A stretch of 64,000 nt of DNA. It comes from Pseudideonella sakaiensis (lineage in GTDB: Bacteria; Pseudomonadota; Gammaproteobacteria; Burkholderiales; Burkholderiaceae_C). Shown in pieces: positions 32,459 to 41,707 of the stretch; position 1 is the first letter of the stretch; every line of letters starts with the position of its first letter. A program made the translations under genes and the position numbers. Location of the stretch: contig NZ_BBYR01000007.1 in NCBI RefSeq assembly GCF_001293525.1, forward strand, positions 186,001-250,000. The letters are read 5' to 3'. A model generated the notes under the pieces. That model did no database searches. It was given only the letters and a program-made list of their open reading frames with translations, and had not been told where the DNA came from.

Positions 32459-32481
32459 TCACGCGGGCAGGGCGGGCGACC

Positions 32482-33045
32482 TCAGATCTTGCCGACCAGG
32501 TCCAGCGACGGGGTCAGCGTCTTCGCGCCTTCCTGCCACTTGGCCGGGCAGACCTGGCCCGGGTTCTTCGCGGTGTACTGCGCGGCGGCCAGCTTGCGCA
32601 GGGTTTCCTTCACGTCGCGCGCGATCTCGTTCGAGTGGATCTCGGCGGTCTTGACGATGCCGTCCGGGTTGATGACGAAGGTGCCGCGCAGCGCCAGGCC
32701 TTCTTCCGGGATGTGCACGCCGAAGGCGTTCGTCAGCACGTGCGTCGGGTCGCCCACCAGCGGGAACTTCGCCTTGCCGACGGCCGGGCTGGTCTCGTGC
32801 CAGACCTTGTGCGAGAAGTGGGTGTCGGTCGTGACGATGTAGACCTCGGCGCCGGCTTCCTGGAACTTGGCGTAGTTGTCGGCGGCGTCCTCGACCTCGG
32901 TCGGGCAGTTGAAGGTGAAGGCCGCCGGCATGAAGATCAGGACCGACCACTTGCCCTTCAGCGTCTGGTCGCTCACCTCGACGAACTTGCCGTTGTGGAA
33001 GGCGGTCGTCTTGAACGCGGGAACCGGGGTGTTGATGATGGACAT
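32482..33045 (-). CDS. ahpC: Alkyl hydroperoxide reductase subunit C (peroxiredoxin)
   Basis: 187 residues, the size of E. coli AhpC. The peroxidatic cysteine is C47 in FTFNCPTEVED and the resolving cysteine C166 in GQVCPAKW. It reduces hydrogen peroxide and organic hydroperoxides and is regenerated by AhpF. ATG at 33045 has an AAGGAAG ribosome-binding site six bases upstream. A relatively AT-rich region 70-130 bases upstream probably holds the promoter. It is the first gene of the pair; mtnN ends 188 bases upstream on the same strand. Confidence 0.98.
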   Translation of the reverse strand: MSIINTPVPAFKTTAFHNGKFVEVSDQTLKGKWSVLIFMPAAFTFNCPTEVEDAADNYAKFQEAGAEVYIVTTDTHFSHKVWHETSPAVGKAKFPLVGDPTHVLTNAFGVHIPEEGLALRGTFVINPDGIVKTAEIHSNEIARDVKETLRKLAAAQYTAKNPGQVCPAKWQEGAKTLTPSLDLVGKI

Positions 33046-33116
33046 GTCTGCTTCCTTTTCTCTCGAGGGTGGGGGCCGTCGGGCGGCCCGAGGGTGTGCA
33101 ATCAGCGACGGGACGA

Positions 33117-33166
33117 AGTCTAGAGGGGTGCTGGCATTGTGGTGATAAATAGACGCAAGTGGCGTC
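33117..33166 (-). promoter_or_regulatory. Probable ahpC promoter region with a short palindrome
   Basis: This is the most AT-rich patch in the area. On the minus strand a TAGACT -10-like hexamer lies at 33122-33117, about 72 bases before the ahpC start codon, and no good -35 is present. A palindrome GACGC-N5-GCGTC (33152-33166) lies about 30 bases further upstream, in the place an activator such as OxyR would occupy. It does not match the published OxyR pattern well, so the identity of the binding protein is open. Confidence 0.4.
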
Positions 33167-33233
33167 ATTGAGGTTTCCTAAGGCGCGCGGGCGCAGCCTC
33201 GCGCGCCGTGCCGCGCCGCGCGCCGCCCGCGGC

Positions 33234-33995
33234 TCAGGCGCGCAGCAGGCCGCGGATGATCGCCTCGCTGCAGACGCTGGCGGTCTCGCGGATGAAGCGG
33301 GCGAAGTCCACCGCGGCGCTGCCGTCGGCGCGGTCGGACACGGTGCGCACCACCGCGAAGGGCACGCCGAAGTCGTGGCAGACCTGGGCCAGCGCCGCCC
33401 CCTCCATCTCCACCGCCAGCGCCGCCGGCAGCGCGGCGCGCAGCGCGCGGCCCTGGTCCGGCCCGTGCACGAAGCGGTCGCCGCTGACGACCAGGCCGCG
33501 GTGCACCCGCGGCGGACGCCGTGCCGCGCCCGCCGGCAGCGGCCAGGGCGCGGCCGGCGGCGGCAGTGCCGCCAGCGCGCGCGTGGCTGCCGCCGCCAGC
33601 GCCTCGGTCAGCGAGGCGTCGGTGTCGAAGCGATCGCGGCCGCTGTGCGGCACCTCCCAGCGCGGGAACAGGGGCGAGGCGTCCAGATCGTGCTGCAGCA
33701 GCTGCTGCGCGACCACCACGTCGCCGACGTGCACGCCGTCGCCGAGGCCGCCGGCGACGCCGGTGAAGACCACCCGGCCGCAGCCGAACTCGCCGAGCAG
33801 CAGCGCCGTCGTGGTGGCCGCCGCGACCTTGCCGATGTGCGACAGCACCAGCACCACCGGCCGGCCCTCGAGCGTGCCGAGCAGGAAGTCGCGCCCGGCG
33901 CGGCGCTGCCGCTGCGGCGCGTCGAGGCCCGCCGCGAGCCCGCGCAGCTCCTCGTCGATCGCCGCGACGATGGCGGTCGGCCGCGCGTCGGTCAC
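33234..33995 (-). CDS. mtnN: 5'-methylthioadenosine/S-adenosylhomocysteine nucleosidase-like phosphorylase
   Basis: 253 residues of the PNP_UDP_1 fold. It begins PTAIVAAIDEELRGLA; the SHIGKVAAATTTALLL block and FTGVAGGLG are the conserved MTAN elements, and AVEMEGAALAQVCHDFGVPFAVVRTVSDRAD contains the purine/ribose-binding MEG and the catalytic Asp near the end. It splits adenine from methylthioadenosine and S-adenosylhomocysteine. The middle (residues 110-150) is longer than in E. coli Pfs (232 residues). GTG 33995 overlaps the IclR stop in a GTGA junction, so translation is probably coupled to the regulator. Confidence 0.86.
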   Translation of the reverse strand: MTDARPTAIVAAIDEELRGLAAGLDAPQRQRRAGRDFLLGTLEGRPVVLVLSHIGKVAAATTTALLLGEFGCGRVVFTGVAGGLGDGVHVGDVVVAQQLLQHDLDASPLFPRWEVPHSGRDRFDTDASLTEALAAAATRALAALPPPAAPWPLPAGAARRPPRVHRGLVVSGDRFVHGPDQGRALRAALPAALAVEMEGAALAQVCHDFGVPFAVVRTVSDRADGSAAVDFARFIRETASVCSEAIIRGLLRA

Positions 33996-34873
33996 GGCGC
34001 CGGCTCCGCGGCGGCGCCCGCGCCGCCCGGCGCCGCGGTGGGCTGCGGCAGGTGCCCGCGCCGCGCCGCGGCGATCGCCTCGCCGCCCAGCCGCTGCGAG
34101 ACCTCGTGCGCGGCGGCCCGCACCGCCTCGGCCACCGGCGAGCGCCAGTCGGGCGAGACGTGGTCCTGGTGGCCCAGCGCGGTGACGACCAGCGCCGCCT
34201 CGCCCTCGTGCGTGAAGGCCGGTGCGCTGAAGGCATTGACCCCCGGGATCGGCCGGCCGACGGCCCGCGTGACGCCGTGGCAGCGCCATTCCTCGGCGAT
34301 CGCCTGCAGCTCGGCCTCGCTGGCCTGCAGCGGCGGCGGGCGCGCGTCCGGCAGGTCGCCGAGCGCGGCCAGCATCGCCAGGTCCAGCGCGCGCCGCGGC
34401 AGCACGGCCGCGAAGGCGCGCCCGGTGGCGGTGCCCAGCAGCGACATCACCGTGCCGGCGCGCATGCTGACGTGCAGCGGCTGGCGCGCGTCGATCATGC
34501 GCACCACGGTGGGCCCGAAGTTGCCCCAGACCGCGAGCGCCACCGCGAGGCCGGTCGAGGCCGCCAGGGCCTCGGCCACCGGCGTGGCCTCGCGCAGCGC
34601 GTCGACCTGGCCGAGCGCGGCCAGCCCGATGCGCAGCGCCGCCGGCCCGAGCGCGTACTGGCCGCTCGCGGGCAGCTGCACGATCAGGCGCAGCTTGCCG
34701 AAGCTCACCAGGTAGGGGTGGGCGCGCGAGGGCGGCAGGCCGGCGGCGGCGGCCAGGTCCTTCAGCGACATCGGCCCCGCGCTGGCGGCCAGCGCCAGCA
34801 GCAGCCGCCCGCCGACCTCGACGGACTGCACCGCGCGCTGGGCACGGTCGAGCTCGGGCGGGGCGGGGGTCAT
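33992..34873 (-). CDS. IclR-family regulator of the homogentisate operon (inferred)
   Basis: 293 residues: an N-terminal winged HTH (MSLKDLAAAAGLPPSRAHPYLVSF near residues 35-60) and an IclR effector domain. It is less standard than most IclR proteins, with SLLGTATGRAFAA as the signature effector-domain motif. It is divergent from the MBL-hydroxylase-hmgA-fahA operon. A palindrome with the geometry expected for an IclR dimer covers the -35 of that operon, so a repressor role is likely. ATG 34873 is chosen; an upstream in-frame start at 34960 would run into the palindrome. Confidence 0.85.
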   Translation of the reverse strand: MTPAPPELDRAQRAVQSVEVGGRLLLALAASAGPMSLKDLAAAAGLPPSRAHPYLVSFGKLRLIVQLPASGQYALGPAALRIGLAALGQVDALREATPVAEALAASTGLAVALAVWGNFGPTVVRMIDARQPLHVSMRAGTVMSLLGTATGRAFAAVLPRRALDLAMLAALGDLPDARPPPLQASEAELQAIAEEWRCHGVTRAVGRPIPGVNAFSAPAFTHEGEAALVVTALGHQDHVSPDWRSPVAEAVRAAAHEVSQRLGGEAIAAARRGHLPQPTAAPGGAGAAAEPAP

Positions 34874-34944
34874 GCGGAAGAGGATTGTGCAGGCGCCTGC
34901 GCCGGGGCCGGACGGTGGGCGTTTGAATTCGTTCCTGGATAATT

Positions 34945-34976
34945 CATTTGCCATTCGCAAATGTCAAGCCTACACT
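34945..34976 (+). promoter_or_regulatory. Promoter and overlapping operator of the hydroxylase-hmgA-fahA operon
   Basis: TTGCCA (34948-34953, five of six to consensus) is separated by exactly 17 bases from TACACT (34971-34976). A perfect inverted repeat CATTTGC-N5-GCAAATG occupies 34945-34963, thus covering the whole -35 hexamer and part of the spacer. A protein bound there would block RNA polymerase, fitting repression by the divergent IclR protein. The area is clearly more AT-rich than its surroundings. An AGGAG ribosome-binding site precedes the first gene at 35031. Confidence 0.75.
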
Positions 34977-35030
34977 GCAGCCCCGCGCCGCCGCCGCAGC
35001 GGCCGCGCCCGCCGATGCAGGAGACCCCCG

Positions 35031-35990
35031 ATGAGCACCGAGAAGCACTTCGCCTCGCAGGCCGACCTGGCCGAGAAGACGGTCAGCTTCACCCAGCTGT
35101 CCGAGCACGCCTGGGCCTACACCGCCGAAGGCGACCCGAACACCGGCATCGTGATCGGCGACGACGCGGTGCTGGTGGCCGACACCCAGGCCACGCCCGC
35201 GATGGCGGCCGACGTGATCCGCCGCATCCGCGAGGTGACCGACAAGCCGATCCGCTACGTGGTGCTCACGCACTACCACGCGGTGCGCGTGCTCGGCGCG
35301 AGCGCCTACCAGCCGCAGCAGATCCTGGCCAGCCAGGACACCTACGACCTGATCGTCGAGCGCGGCGAGGCCGACAAGGCCAGCGAGATCGGCCGCTTCC
35401 CGCGCCTGTTCCGCGACGTCGAGAGCGTCCCGCCGGGCCTGACCTGGCCCACCCTGACCTTCACCGGCAAGATGACGCTGTGGCTCGGCCAGCTCGAGGT
35501 GCAGCTGCTGCAGCTCGGCCGCGGCCACACCAAGGGCGACACCGTGGTCTGGCTGCCGCAGGAGCGCACGCTGCTGTCGGGCGACCTGGTCGAGTTCGAC
35601 GCCACGCCCTATGCCGGCGATGCCTACTTCCAGGACTGGCCGAAGACGCTGGACAACATCGCCGCGCTGCAGCCGCGTGCGCTGGTGCCGGGCCGCGGCC
35701 CGGCGCTGAAGGGCGAGGCCGAGGTGGCGCGCGGGCTGGAGGTGACGCGCGCCTTCATCAGCGACGTGTGGACCCACGTGAAGGCCGGGGCCGATGCCGG
35801 CAAGGACCTGAAGACCGTCTACCGCGAGACCTACGCGGCGCTGCAGCCGCGCTACGGGCACTGGGTGATCTTCGACCACTGCATGCCCTTCGACGTCACC
35901 CGCTGCTACGACGAGGCCACCGCGCACCGCGACCCGCGCATCTGGACCGCCGAGCGCGACCGGCAGATGTGGGCCACGCTGGAGGGCTGA
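35031..35990 (+). CDS. MBL-fold protein with altered metal site, first gene of the aromatic operon
   Basis: 319 residues with a metallo-beta-lactamase fold. The usual HxHxDH motif reads HYHAVR (in [15 protein letters not shown]), so the Asp and third His are lost, while later ligands look kept: GRGHTKGD (His) and [10 protein letters not shown] (Asp). The protein may bind one metal or have a changed activity. This HYHAVR form is, from memory, a recurring variant beside homogentisate genes in Burkholderiales. No signal peptide is visible. It starts after AGGAG at ATG 35031 and is followed three bases later by the flavin hydroxylase. Role in the pathway unknown. Confidence 0.85.
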   Translation: MSTEKHFASQADLAEKTVSFTQLSEHAWAYTAEGDPNTGIVIGDDAVLVADTQATPAMAADVIRRIREVTDKPIRYVVLTHYHAVRVLGASAYQPQQILASQDTYDLIVERGEADKASEIGRFPRLFRDVESVPPGLTWPTLTFTGKMTLWLGQLEVQLLQLGRGHTKGDTVVWLPQERTLLSGDLVEFDATPYAGDAYFQDWPKTLDNIAALQPRALVPGRGPALKGEAEVARGLEVTRAFISDVWTHVKAGADAGKDLKTVYRETYAALQPRYGHWVIFDHCMPFDVTRCYDEATAHRDPRIWTAERDRQMWATLEG

Positions 35991-35992
35991 GC

Positions 35993-38092
35993 GTGGCCGC
36001 GCCCGCGCCCCTCGGGACGGCGGCGCCGCTGCCGCCTTTCGGCCCCGACGCCGACGGGGCCCGCATCCAGGCCCATGCCTTCCCTTACCGCCGCTCGCCG
36101 GACCAGGACGCCGCGGCGCCGGTGCGCCACCCGGTGGTCGTGGTCGGCGCGGGGCCGGTGGGCCTGAGCCTGGCGATCGATCTCGCGCGGCGCGGCCAGC
36201 GCGTGCTGCTGCTGGACAACGACGGGCGGCTGTCCAGCGGCTCGCGCGCGATCTGCTTCGCCAAGCGCACGCTGGAGATCTGGGACCGGCTCGGCGTCGG
36301 CGACGCGATGTGCGCCAAGGGCGTGCAGTGGCAGGTCGGCAAGGTCTTCCTCGGCGAGGACGAGCTGTACCGCTTCGACCTGCTGCCCGAGCCGGGCCAC
36401 GAGCGCCCCGCCTTCATCAACCTGCAGCAGTACTACGCCGAGGCCTACCTCGCGCTGCGCGCCGCTGCGCTGCCCGGGCTGGAGATCCGCTGGTGGAACC
36501 AGGTGGAGGCGATCGAGCCGGGGCCCGACGGCGTGACGCTGGGCATCGCGACGCCCGACGGCCGCTATGCGCTGCGTGCCGACCACGTGGTGGCCTGCGA
36601 CGGCTCGCGTTCGCCGCTGCGCGGCCTGCTCGGCCTGGAGAGCAAGGGCCGCGTGTTCCGCGACCGCTTCCTGATCGCCGACGTGCGGATGGCGGCCGAG
36701 TTTCCCGCCGAGCGCTGGTTCTGGTTCGACCCGCCCTTCCACCCGAACCAGAGCGTGCTGCTGCACCGCCAGCCGGACGGCGTCTGGCGCATCGACTTCC
36801 AGCTCGGCTGGGACGCCGACCCCGAGCTGGAAAAGCAGCCCGAGCGCATCCGCCCGCGCGTCGACGCGATGATGCGCCAGGCGCTCGGCCGCGAGCTGCC
36901 CTTCACGCTGGAGTGGGCCAGCGTCTACACCTTCGCCTGCCTGCGGATGGAGCGCTTCCGTCACGGGCGCGTGCTGTTCGCCGGCGATGCGGCGCATGGC
37001 GTGTCGCCCTTCGGCGCGCGCGGCGCGAACTCCGGCGTGCAGGACGCCGAGAACCTCGGCTGGAAGCTCGACCTCGTGCTGCGCGGCCTGGCCGGCGAGG
37101 CGCTGCTGGAAAGCTATGCGCGCGAGCGCGAGTTCGCCGCCGACGAGAACCTGCTGAACTCCACCCGGGCGACCGACTTCATCACGCCGAAGAGCGAGGC
37201 CAGCCGGCTGTTCCGCGACGCGGTGCTGGCGCTGTCGCGCCGGCAGCCCTTCGCGCGCACGCTCGTCAACAGCGGCCGCCTGTCGGTGCCGGCGACGCTG
37301 GACGGCTCCGCGCTGAACACGCCCGACGGCGAGGCCTTCGATCCGCGCATGCGGCCGGGCGCGCCCGCCACCGATGCGCCGCTGCGCGGGCCGGACGGCC
37401 AGCCGGCCTGGCTGCTGCGCGCGCTGGGCGACGGCTTCACGCTGCTGCTCGGCGACGGCCCCGAGGGCGCCGCCGAGGCCGACGCGCTCGCCGCGGCCGC
37501 GGTGCCCGGCCTGCCGCTCGAGGTGCTGCGCATCGCGCCCGCCGCGGCGCCGTCGGTGGGCGCCTGGGTCGACGTCGACGGCCTGGTCGCGCGGCGCTAC
37601 GACCTGCGGCCCGGCGGCGCCGTGCTGCTGCGGCCGGACCGCCATGTCTGCGCGCGCTGGCGCCGGCCGACCTCGACCGCGGTCGCCACCGCGCTGCGGC
37701 GCGCGCTGGCCCTCGCGCAGGACGGCGCGGCGACGGCCGCGGCCGCCGATGCCGCCCCGGCCGCCACCGCGGGCGACCTGGCCCCTGGCGTCGCGACGCC
37801 CGCGGCGACCGCCTCGGTCGCCACGACCGCTTCGTCGGCTGCGGCGACCCTTGCCGACCGCATCGAGCCCGCGGCCGGACCCGCGCTGGCGACGACGTCG
37901 CGGCTGGCCGCCCCCGACGAGGTCTACGAGGCCCTGATCGAGGCCCACCGCGGCCTCGACGCCGCGCAGAGCCATGCGCTGAACGCCCGCCTCGTGCTGC
38001 TGCTGGCGAACCACGTCGGCTCGGCCACCGTGCTGCGCGAGGCGCTGCAGGTGGCGCGCGACGTGGCCGCCCCGACGGAGACTGCCCGATGA
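35993..38092 (+). CDS. FAD-dependent aromatic hydroxylase fused to a DUF2783 domain
   Basis: 699 residues from GTG 35993. An FAD-binding Rossmann motif [13 protein letters not shown] (GAGPVG at 52-57), then [10 protein letters not shown] (the DG motif) and [21 protein letters not shown] (GD motif) show a class A flavoprotein monooxygenase of the MhpA type, followed by a thioredoxin-like C-terminal domain. An Ala/Thr-rich linker (about 585-640) then leads to a ~50-residue helical end (642-690, with [17 protein letters not shown]) that matches DUF2783, usually a separate small protein. The position before hmgA suggests it makes homogentisate, for example from 3-hydroxyphenylacetate, as does the two-component MhaA/MhaB enzyme of Pseudomonas putida. 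Its stop overlaps the hmgA start (ATGA). Confidence 0.88.
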   Translation: MAAPAPLGTAAPLPPFGPDADGARIQAHAFPYRRSPDQDAAAPVRHPVVVVGAGPVGLSLAIDLARRGQRVLLLDNDGRLSSGSRAICFAKRTLEIWDRLGVGDAMCAKGVQWQVGKVFLGEDELYRFDLLPEPGHERPAFINLQQYYAEAYLALRAAALPGLEIRWWNQVEAIEPGPDGVTLGIATPDGRYALRADHVVACDGSRSPLRGLLGLESKGRVFRDRFLIADVRMAAEFPAERWFWFDPPFHPNQSVLLHRQPDGVWRIDFQLGWDADPELEKQPERIRPRVDAMMRQALGRELPFTLEWASVYTFACLRMERFRHGRVLFAGDAAHGVSPFGARGANSGVQDAENLGWKLDLVLRGLAGEALLESYAREREFAADENLLNSTRATDFITPKSEASRLFRDAVLALSRRQPFARTLVNSGRLSVPATLDGSALNTPDGEAFDPRMRPGAPATDAPLRGPDGQPAWLLRALGDGFTLLLGDGPEGAAEADALAAAAVPGLPLEVLRIAPAAAPSVGAWVDVDGLVARRYDLRPGGAVLLRPDRHVCARWRRPTSTAVATALRRALALAQDGAATAAAADAAPAATAGDLAPGVATPAATASVATTASSAAATLADRIEPAAGPALATTSRLAAPDEVYEALIEAHRGLDAAQSHALNARLVLLLANHVGSATVLREALQVARDVAAPTETAR

Positions 38093-39414
38093 ACGACCCC
38101 CAGCCCGCCGCCGCGGCCGTGCCCGGCGCCGCCCCGCGCCGCTACCAGAGCGGCTTCGGCAACGAGTTCGCGAGCGAGGCGCTGCCCGGCGCGCTGCCGG
38201 CGGGCCGCAACAGCCCGCAGCGCGTCGCGCACGGCCTGTTCGCCGAGCTGCTGTCCGGCAGCGCCTTCACCGCGCCGCGCCACCTGAACCTGCGCAGCTG
38301 GCTGTACCGCCGCCAGCCCTCGGTGGTGGTGGGCGGCTACGCGCCGTATGCCCAGCCGTACTGGAAGACCGGCGCGAAGGACGGCGTGGCCTGCCCGCCG
38401 GACCCGCTGCGCTGGCACCCGCCACCGCTGCCCGACGCGCCGACCGACTTCGTCGACGGCCTGCGCACGGTGGTCGTCAACGGCGACGCCGAGGCCCAGA
38501 CCGGCATGGCGGCGCACGTCTACCTCGCGAACCGCTCGATGCAGGGCCGTGCGCTGGTCGATGCCGATGGCGAGCTGCTGCTGGTGCCGCAGCAGGGCCG
38601 GCTGACGATCACCACCGAGCTCGGCGTGCTGGAGGTCGTGCCGGGCGAGATCGCGCTGCTGCCGCGCGGCCTGGCCTTCCGCATCGACCTCGACGGCCCG
38701 TCGCGCGGCTACGTCTGCGAGAACTACGGCGCGCCGTTCCGGCTGCCGGAGCTCGGCCCGATCGGCAGCAACGGCCTGGCCAACCCGCGCGACTTCCTGG
38801 CGCCGGTGGCCGCGGTCGAGCCGGCGCCCGCGGGCGGCACCACGCTGATCCGCAAGGTCGGCGGCGCGCTGTGGCAGGCGCAGCTGCCCGGCACGCCCTT
38901 CGACGTCGTGGCCTGGCACGGCCGGCTGGCGCCGCTGAAGTACGACACCGCGACCTTCATGGTGATCGGCTCGATCAGCTTCGACCACCCGGACCCGTCC
39001 ATCTTCACGGTGCTGACCAGCGCCACCGACACGCCCGGGACGGCGAACTGCGACTTCGTGATCTTCCCGCCGCGCTGGATGGTGGCCGAGGACACCTTCC
39101 GCCCGCCCTGGTACCACCGCAACGTGATGAGCGAGTTCATGGGCCTGGTGCACGGCCAGTACGACGCCAAGCCGGAAGGCTTCAGGCCGGGCGGCATGAG
39201 CCTGCACAATGCCCTGGTGCCGCACGGCCCCGATGCCGAGGCCTTCGACAAGGCGAGCCTGGCGGCGCTGGCGCCGCACAAGCTCGACCACACGCTGGCC
39301 TTCATGTTCGAGAGCCGCTGGCGCTTCCACCCGACCGCCTACGCGCTGCAGGAGGCGCCGCGCGACCTCGCCTACGCCAGCTGCTGGGCCCCGCTGGCCC
39401 GGCCCGCCGTCTGA
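38089..39414 (+). CDS. hmgA: Homogentisate 1,2-dioxygenase
   Basis: 441 residues, the normal length. It opens homogentisate to maleylacetoacetate using Fe(II) and O2. It begins with [19 protein letters not shown] and [13 protein letters not shown], and contains [20 protein letters not shown] with iron ligands, then [14 protein letters not shown] with a further histidine, as in known HmgA. ATG 38089 overlaps the hydroxylase stop. fahA follows 49 bases downstream. A maleylacetoacetate isomerase gene is not present in the cluster. Confidence 0.98.
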   Translation: MNDPQPAAAAVPGAAPRRYQSGFGNEFASEALPGALPAGRNSPQRVAHGLFAELLSGSAFTAPRHLNLRSWLYRRQPSVVVGGYAPYAQPYWKTGAKDGVACPPDPLRWHPPPLPDAPTDFVDGLRTVVVNGDAEAQTGMAAHVYLANRSMQGRALVDADGELLLVPQQGRLTITTELGVLEVVPGEIALLPRGLAFRIDLDGPSRGYVCENYGAPFRLPELGPIGSNGLANPRDFLAPVAAVEPAPAGGTTLIRKVGGALWQAQLPGTPFDVVAWHGRLAPLKYDTATFMVIGSISFDHPDPSIFTVLTSATDTPGTANCDFVIFPPRWMVAEDTFRPPWYHRNVMSEFMGLVHGQYDAKPEGFRPGGMSLHNALVPHGPDAEAFDKASLAALAPHKLDHTLAFMFESRWRFHPTAYALQEAPRDLAYASCWAPLARPAV

Positions 39415-39463
39415 AGGCCCGGCCCGACGGCGTGCCCCCACCCGACCCCCGGACACTCCCGCG

Positions 39464-40777
39464 ATGACCCTCGACGACACCCACGACCCCGCGCTGCGCA
39501 GCTGGGTCGCCTCGGCCCAGGCCGAGGACACCGACTTCCCGATCCAGAACCTGCCCTATGGCCGGCTGCGCCCGCGCGCCGACCCGCAGGCGCCGTGGCG
39601 CATCGGCGTGGCGATCGGCGACCAGGTGCTCGACCTGCGCGAGGCGGCCGCGCGCGGCCGCTGGGACGCGGCGACGGCGGCCCGGCTGGCGCCGCTGGCC
39701 GACGGCGACCTGAACGCGCTGATGGCCCGCCCGTCGGCCGAGCGGCGGGCACTGCGCGCCGCGCTGTCGGCCGCGCTGGCCGAGGGCAGCGCGCAGCAGG
39801 CGGCGCTGGCGCCCGCGGTGGCCCCGGCCGCCGCCTTCGAGCACGACCTGCCCTGCCGCATCGGCGACTACTCCGACTTCTACGCCGGCATCCACCACGC
39901 GACCGCGGTCGGCCGGCTGTTCCGGCCCGACCAGCCGCTGATGCCGAACTACAAGTGGGTGCCGATCGGCTACCACGGCCGCGCATCCTCGCTGCGCGTC
40001 AGCGGCGATGCCTTCCCGCGGCCGCTGGGCCAGGTCCGGGGCGAGGGCGATGCGCCGGCCTTCGGGCCCAGCCAGCGCATGGACTACGAGCTCGAGCTCG
40101 CCTTCTACGTCGGGCCGGGCAACGCGCGCGGTACGCGCATCGCGATCGACGAGGCCGAGGAGCACTTCTTCGGCGTCGGCCTGCTGAACGACTGGTCGGC
40201 ACGCGACATCCAGGCCTGGGAGTACCAGCCGCTCGGGCCCTTCCTGTCGAAGAGCTTCGCCAGCACCCTGTCGCCGTGGATCGTCACGAACGAGGCGCTG
40301 GCGCCGTTCCGCCGGCCCTTCGTGCGGCCCGCGGGCGACCCGGCACCGCTGCCCTACCTCGACGGCGCCGCGAACCGCGCCGCCGGCGCGCTCGGGCTGC
40401 AGGTCGAGACCTGGCTGCAGACCGCGGCGATGCGCGCGGCCGGCCAGGCGCCGGTGCGGCTGTCGCAGGCCGAGGTCGCCGACGCGGCCTACTGGACGCC
40501 GGCCCAGCTGATCGCCCACCACAGCGTCAACGGCTGCAACCTGCAGCCGGGCGACCTGCTCGGTTCGGGCACGCTCTCGGGACCCGGGCCCGGCCAGGCC
40601 GGCTCGCTGCTGGAGCTGACCGTCGGCGGCCGCGAGGCGCTGCACCTGCCCGACGGCAGCGAGCGCCGCTTCCTGCAGGACGGCGACCGCGTGGTGCTGC
40701 GCGCGCACGCGCAGCGCGAGGGCGCGCGGCGCATCGGCTTCGGCGACTGCGCCGGCACGCTGCTGCCGGCGCAGTGA
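39464..40777 (+). CDS. fahA: Fumarylacetoacetase
   Basis: 437 residues. It hydrolyses fumarylacetoacetate to fumarate and acetoacetate, the last step of the homogentisate route. The N-terminal SH3-like domain (FPIQNLPYGRLRP) is followed by the catalytic FAH fold: DYSDFYAGIHHATAVGRLF, VPIGYHGRASS with the catalytic His, MDYELELAFYVG with the metal-binding Glu residues, and LLNDWSARDIQAWEY with the Asp ligand. It is the last gene of the operon and converges with the second IclR gene 31 bases later. Confidence 0.98.
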   Translation: MTLDDTHDPALRSWVASAQAEDTDFPIQNLPYGRLRPRADPQAPWRIGVAIGDQVLDLREAAARGRWDAATAARLAPLADGDLNALMARPSAERRALRAALSAALAEGSAQQAALAPAVAPAAAFEHDLPCRIGDYSDFYAGIHHATAVGRLFRPDQPLMPNYKWVPIGYHGRASSLRVSGDAFPRPLGQVRGEGDAPAFGPSQRMDYELELAFYVGPGNARGTRIAIDEAEEHFFGVGLLNDWSARDIQAWEYQPLGPFLSKSFASTLSPWIVTNEALAPFRRPFVRPAGDPAPLPYLDGAANRAAGALGLQVETWLQTAAMRAAGQAPVRLSQAEVADAAYWTPAQLIAHHSVNGCNLQPGDLLGSGTLSGPGPGQAGSLLELTVGGREALHLPDGSERRFLQDGDRVVLRAHAQREGARRIGFGDCAGTLLPAQ

Positions 40778-40808
40778 GTTCCCGCGCGCCGGGGCGGGCG
40801 CGGCGCTG

Positions 40809-41633
40809 CTAGTCCTGCCAGCCGCCGGACTGGATCGCATCGACGATCGCCTGCCCGGTGCGCACCAGCGCCGGGGCGAACTGCTCGTGCAGCAGCGCGC
40901 CCTGCAGGCGTGCCGCCGGCCCGCCGACGGTGAGGGCCAGCGGCTCGCGGCCGTCGCCCGGATCGACGCCGACGCCGACCGCGGCGATCTCGCTCTCCCA
41001 TTCCGACGCCGAGCAGGCGTAGCCGCGCTGCGCGACCTCGCGCTCGGCGCGCTGCAGCCCCTCGAGCAGGCGCGGCCAGTCGCGCGGCTGCTCGGCCTGC
41101 AGCGCACGCAGCACCAGGGCGCGCAGGCCGGCGTCGGCGGCGCTCCACATCGCCCGGCCCATCGCCGTCGGGGCCAGCGGGATGCGCGTGCCGACGTCCA
41201 GCCCCAGGATCAGGCGCGCGGTGCTGCGGCAGTGCGCGACGTAGACCATCTCGGTGCCATGGCGCACGCCCAGCGAGACCGCGGCCTGCGTCTGTTCGGC
41301 CAGCGCCTCCATGTGGGGCCGGGCGATGCGGCCGAGCTCGAAGTTCGTCAGCACGCGGAAGCCCAGCGTCAGCGCGGCCGGCGCCAGCGCGTACTCGCCG
41401 GTGGCCGGCCGGTGGCGCAGGTAGCCGAGCGCCGTCAGCGTGAAGCTCAGCCGCGACACCGTGGCCGCCGGCAGGCCGCTGCGCCGGGCCAGCTCCTGGT
41501 GCGGCAGCCAGCGGTCCTTGGGCTGGAAGCAGCGCAGGAGGTCGAGGCCGCGCGCGAGCGCGGTGACGAAGCGGCGGTCCTGCCGGGGGTCGGGTTCGGC
41601 AGGGCCCTCGGCCGGGCGGCGCTGGCGTCCCAT
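40809..41633 (-). CDS. IclR-family transcriptional regulator of the divergent CoA-ligase operon (inferred)
   Basis: 274 residues with a standard IclR layout: N-terminal winged HTH (ELARRSGLPAATVSRLSFTL near residues 48-67), linker, and effector domain with LAPTAMGRAMWSA and the ACSASEWESEIAAVGVGV block. It is divergent from the six-gene operon at 41796-49240. Palindromes of the form ATTCCG-N5-CGGAAT occur on both sides of the intergenic region, one only 18 bases before its own start, suggesting autoregulation. Confidence 0.92.
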   Translation of the reverse strand: MGRQRRPAEGPAEPDPRQDRRFVTALARGLDLLRCFQPKDRWLPHQELARRSGLPAATVSRLSFTLTALGYLRHRPATGEYALAPAALTLGFRVLTNFELGRIARPHMEALAEQTQAAVSLGVRHGTEMVYVAHCRSTARLILGLDVGTRIPLAPTAMGRAMWSAADAGLRALVLRALQAEQPRDWPRLLEGLQRAEREVAQRGYACSASEWESEIAAVGVGVDPGDGREPLALTVGGPAARLQGALLHEQFAPALVRTGQAIVDAIQSGGWQD

Positions 41634-41650
41634 CGCGTGGTCTCCCGTGT

Positions 41651-41667
41651 TTTCTGAGGTGCGGAAT
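41651..41667. promoter_or_regulatory. Imperfect operator copy next to the IclR start
   Basis: TTTCTG-N5-CGGAAT has the same 6-5-6 geometry as the perfect copy at 41758-41774; the right arm is identical and the left arm matches four of six. It lies 18 bases upstream of the regulator's ATG, a position suited to autorepression. Confidence 0.5.
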
Positions 41668-41707
41668 AAATCGGGCCACCCGGTCTCCTCGTAATCCCTG
41701 AGGTCGA

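Noticed and set aside
33117-33180. OxyR binding site before ahpC
   Set aside because: Expected on biological grounds, but the ATAG-type pattern cannot be aligned convincingly. Only a short GACGC-N5-GCGTC palindrome is reported.
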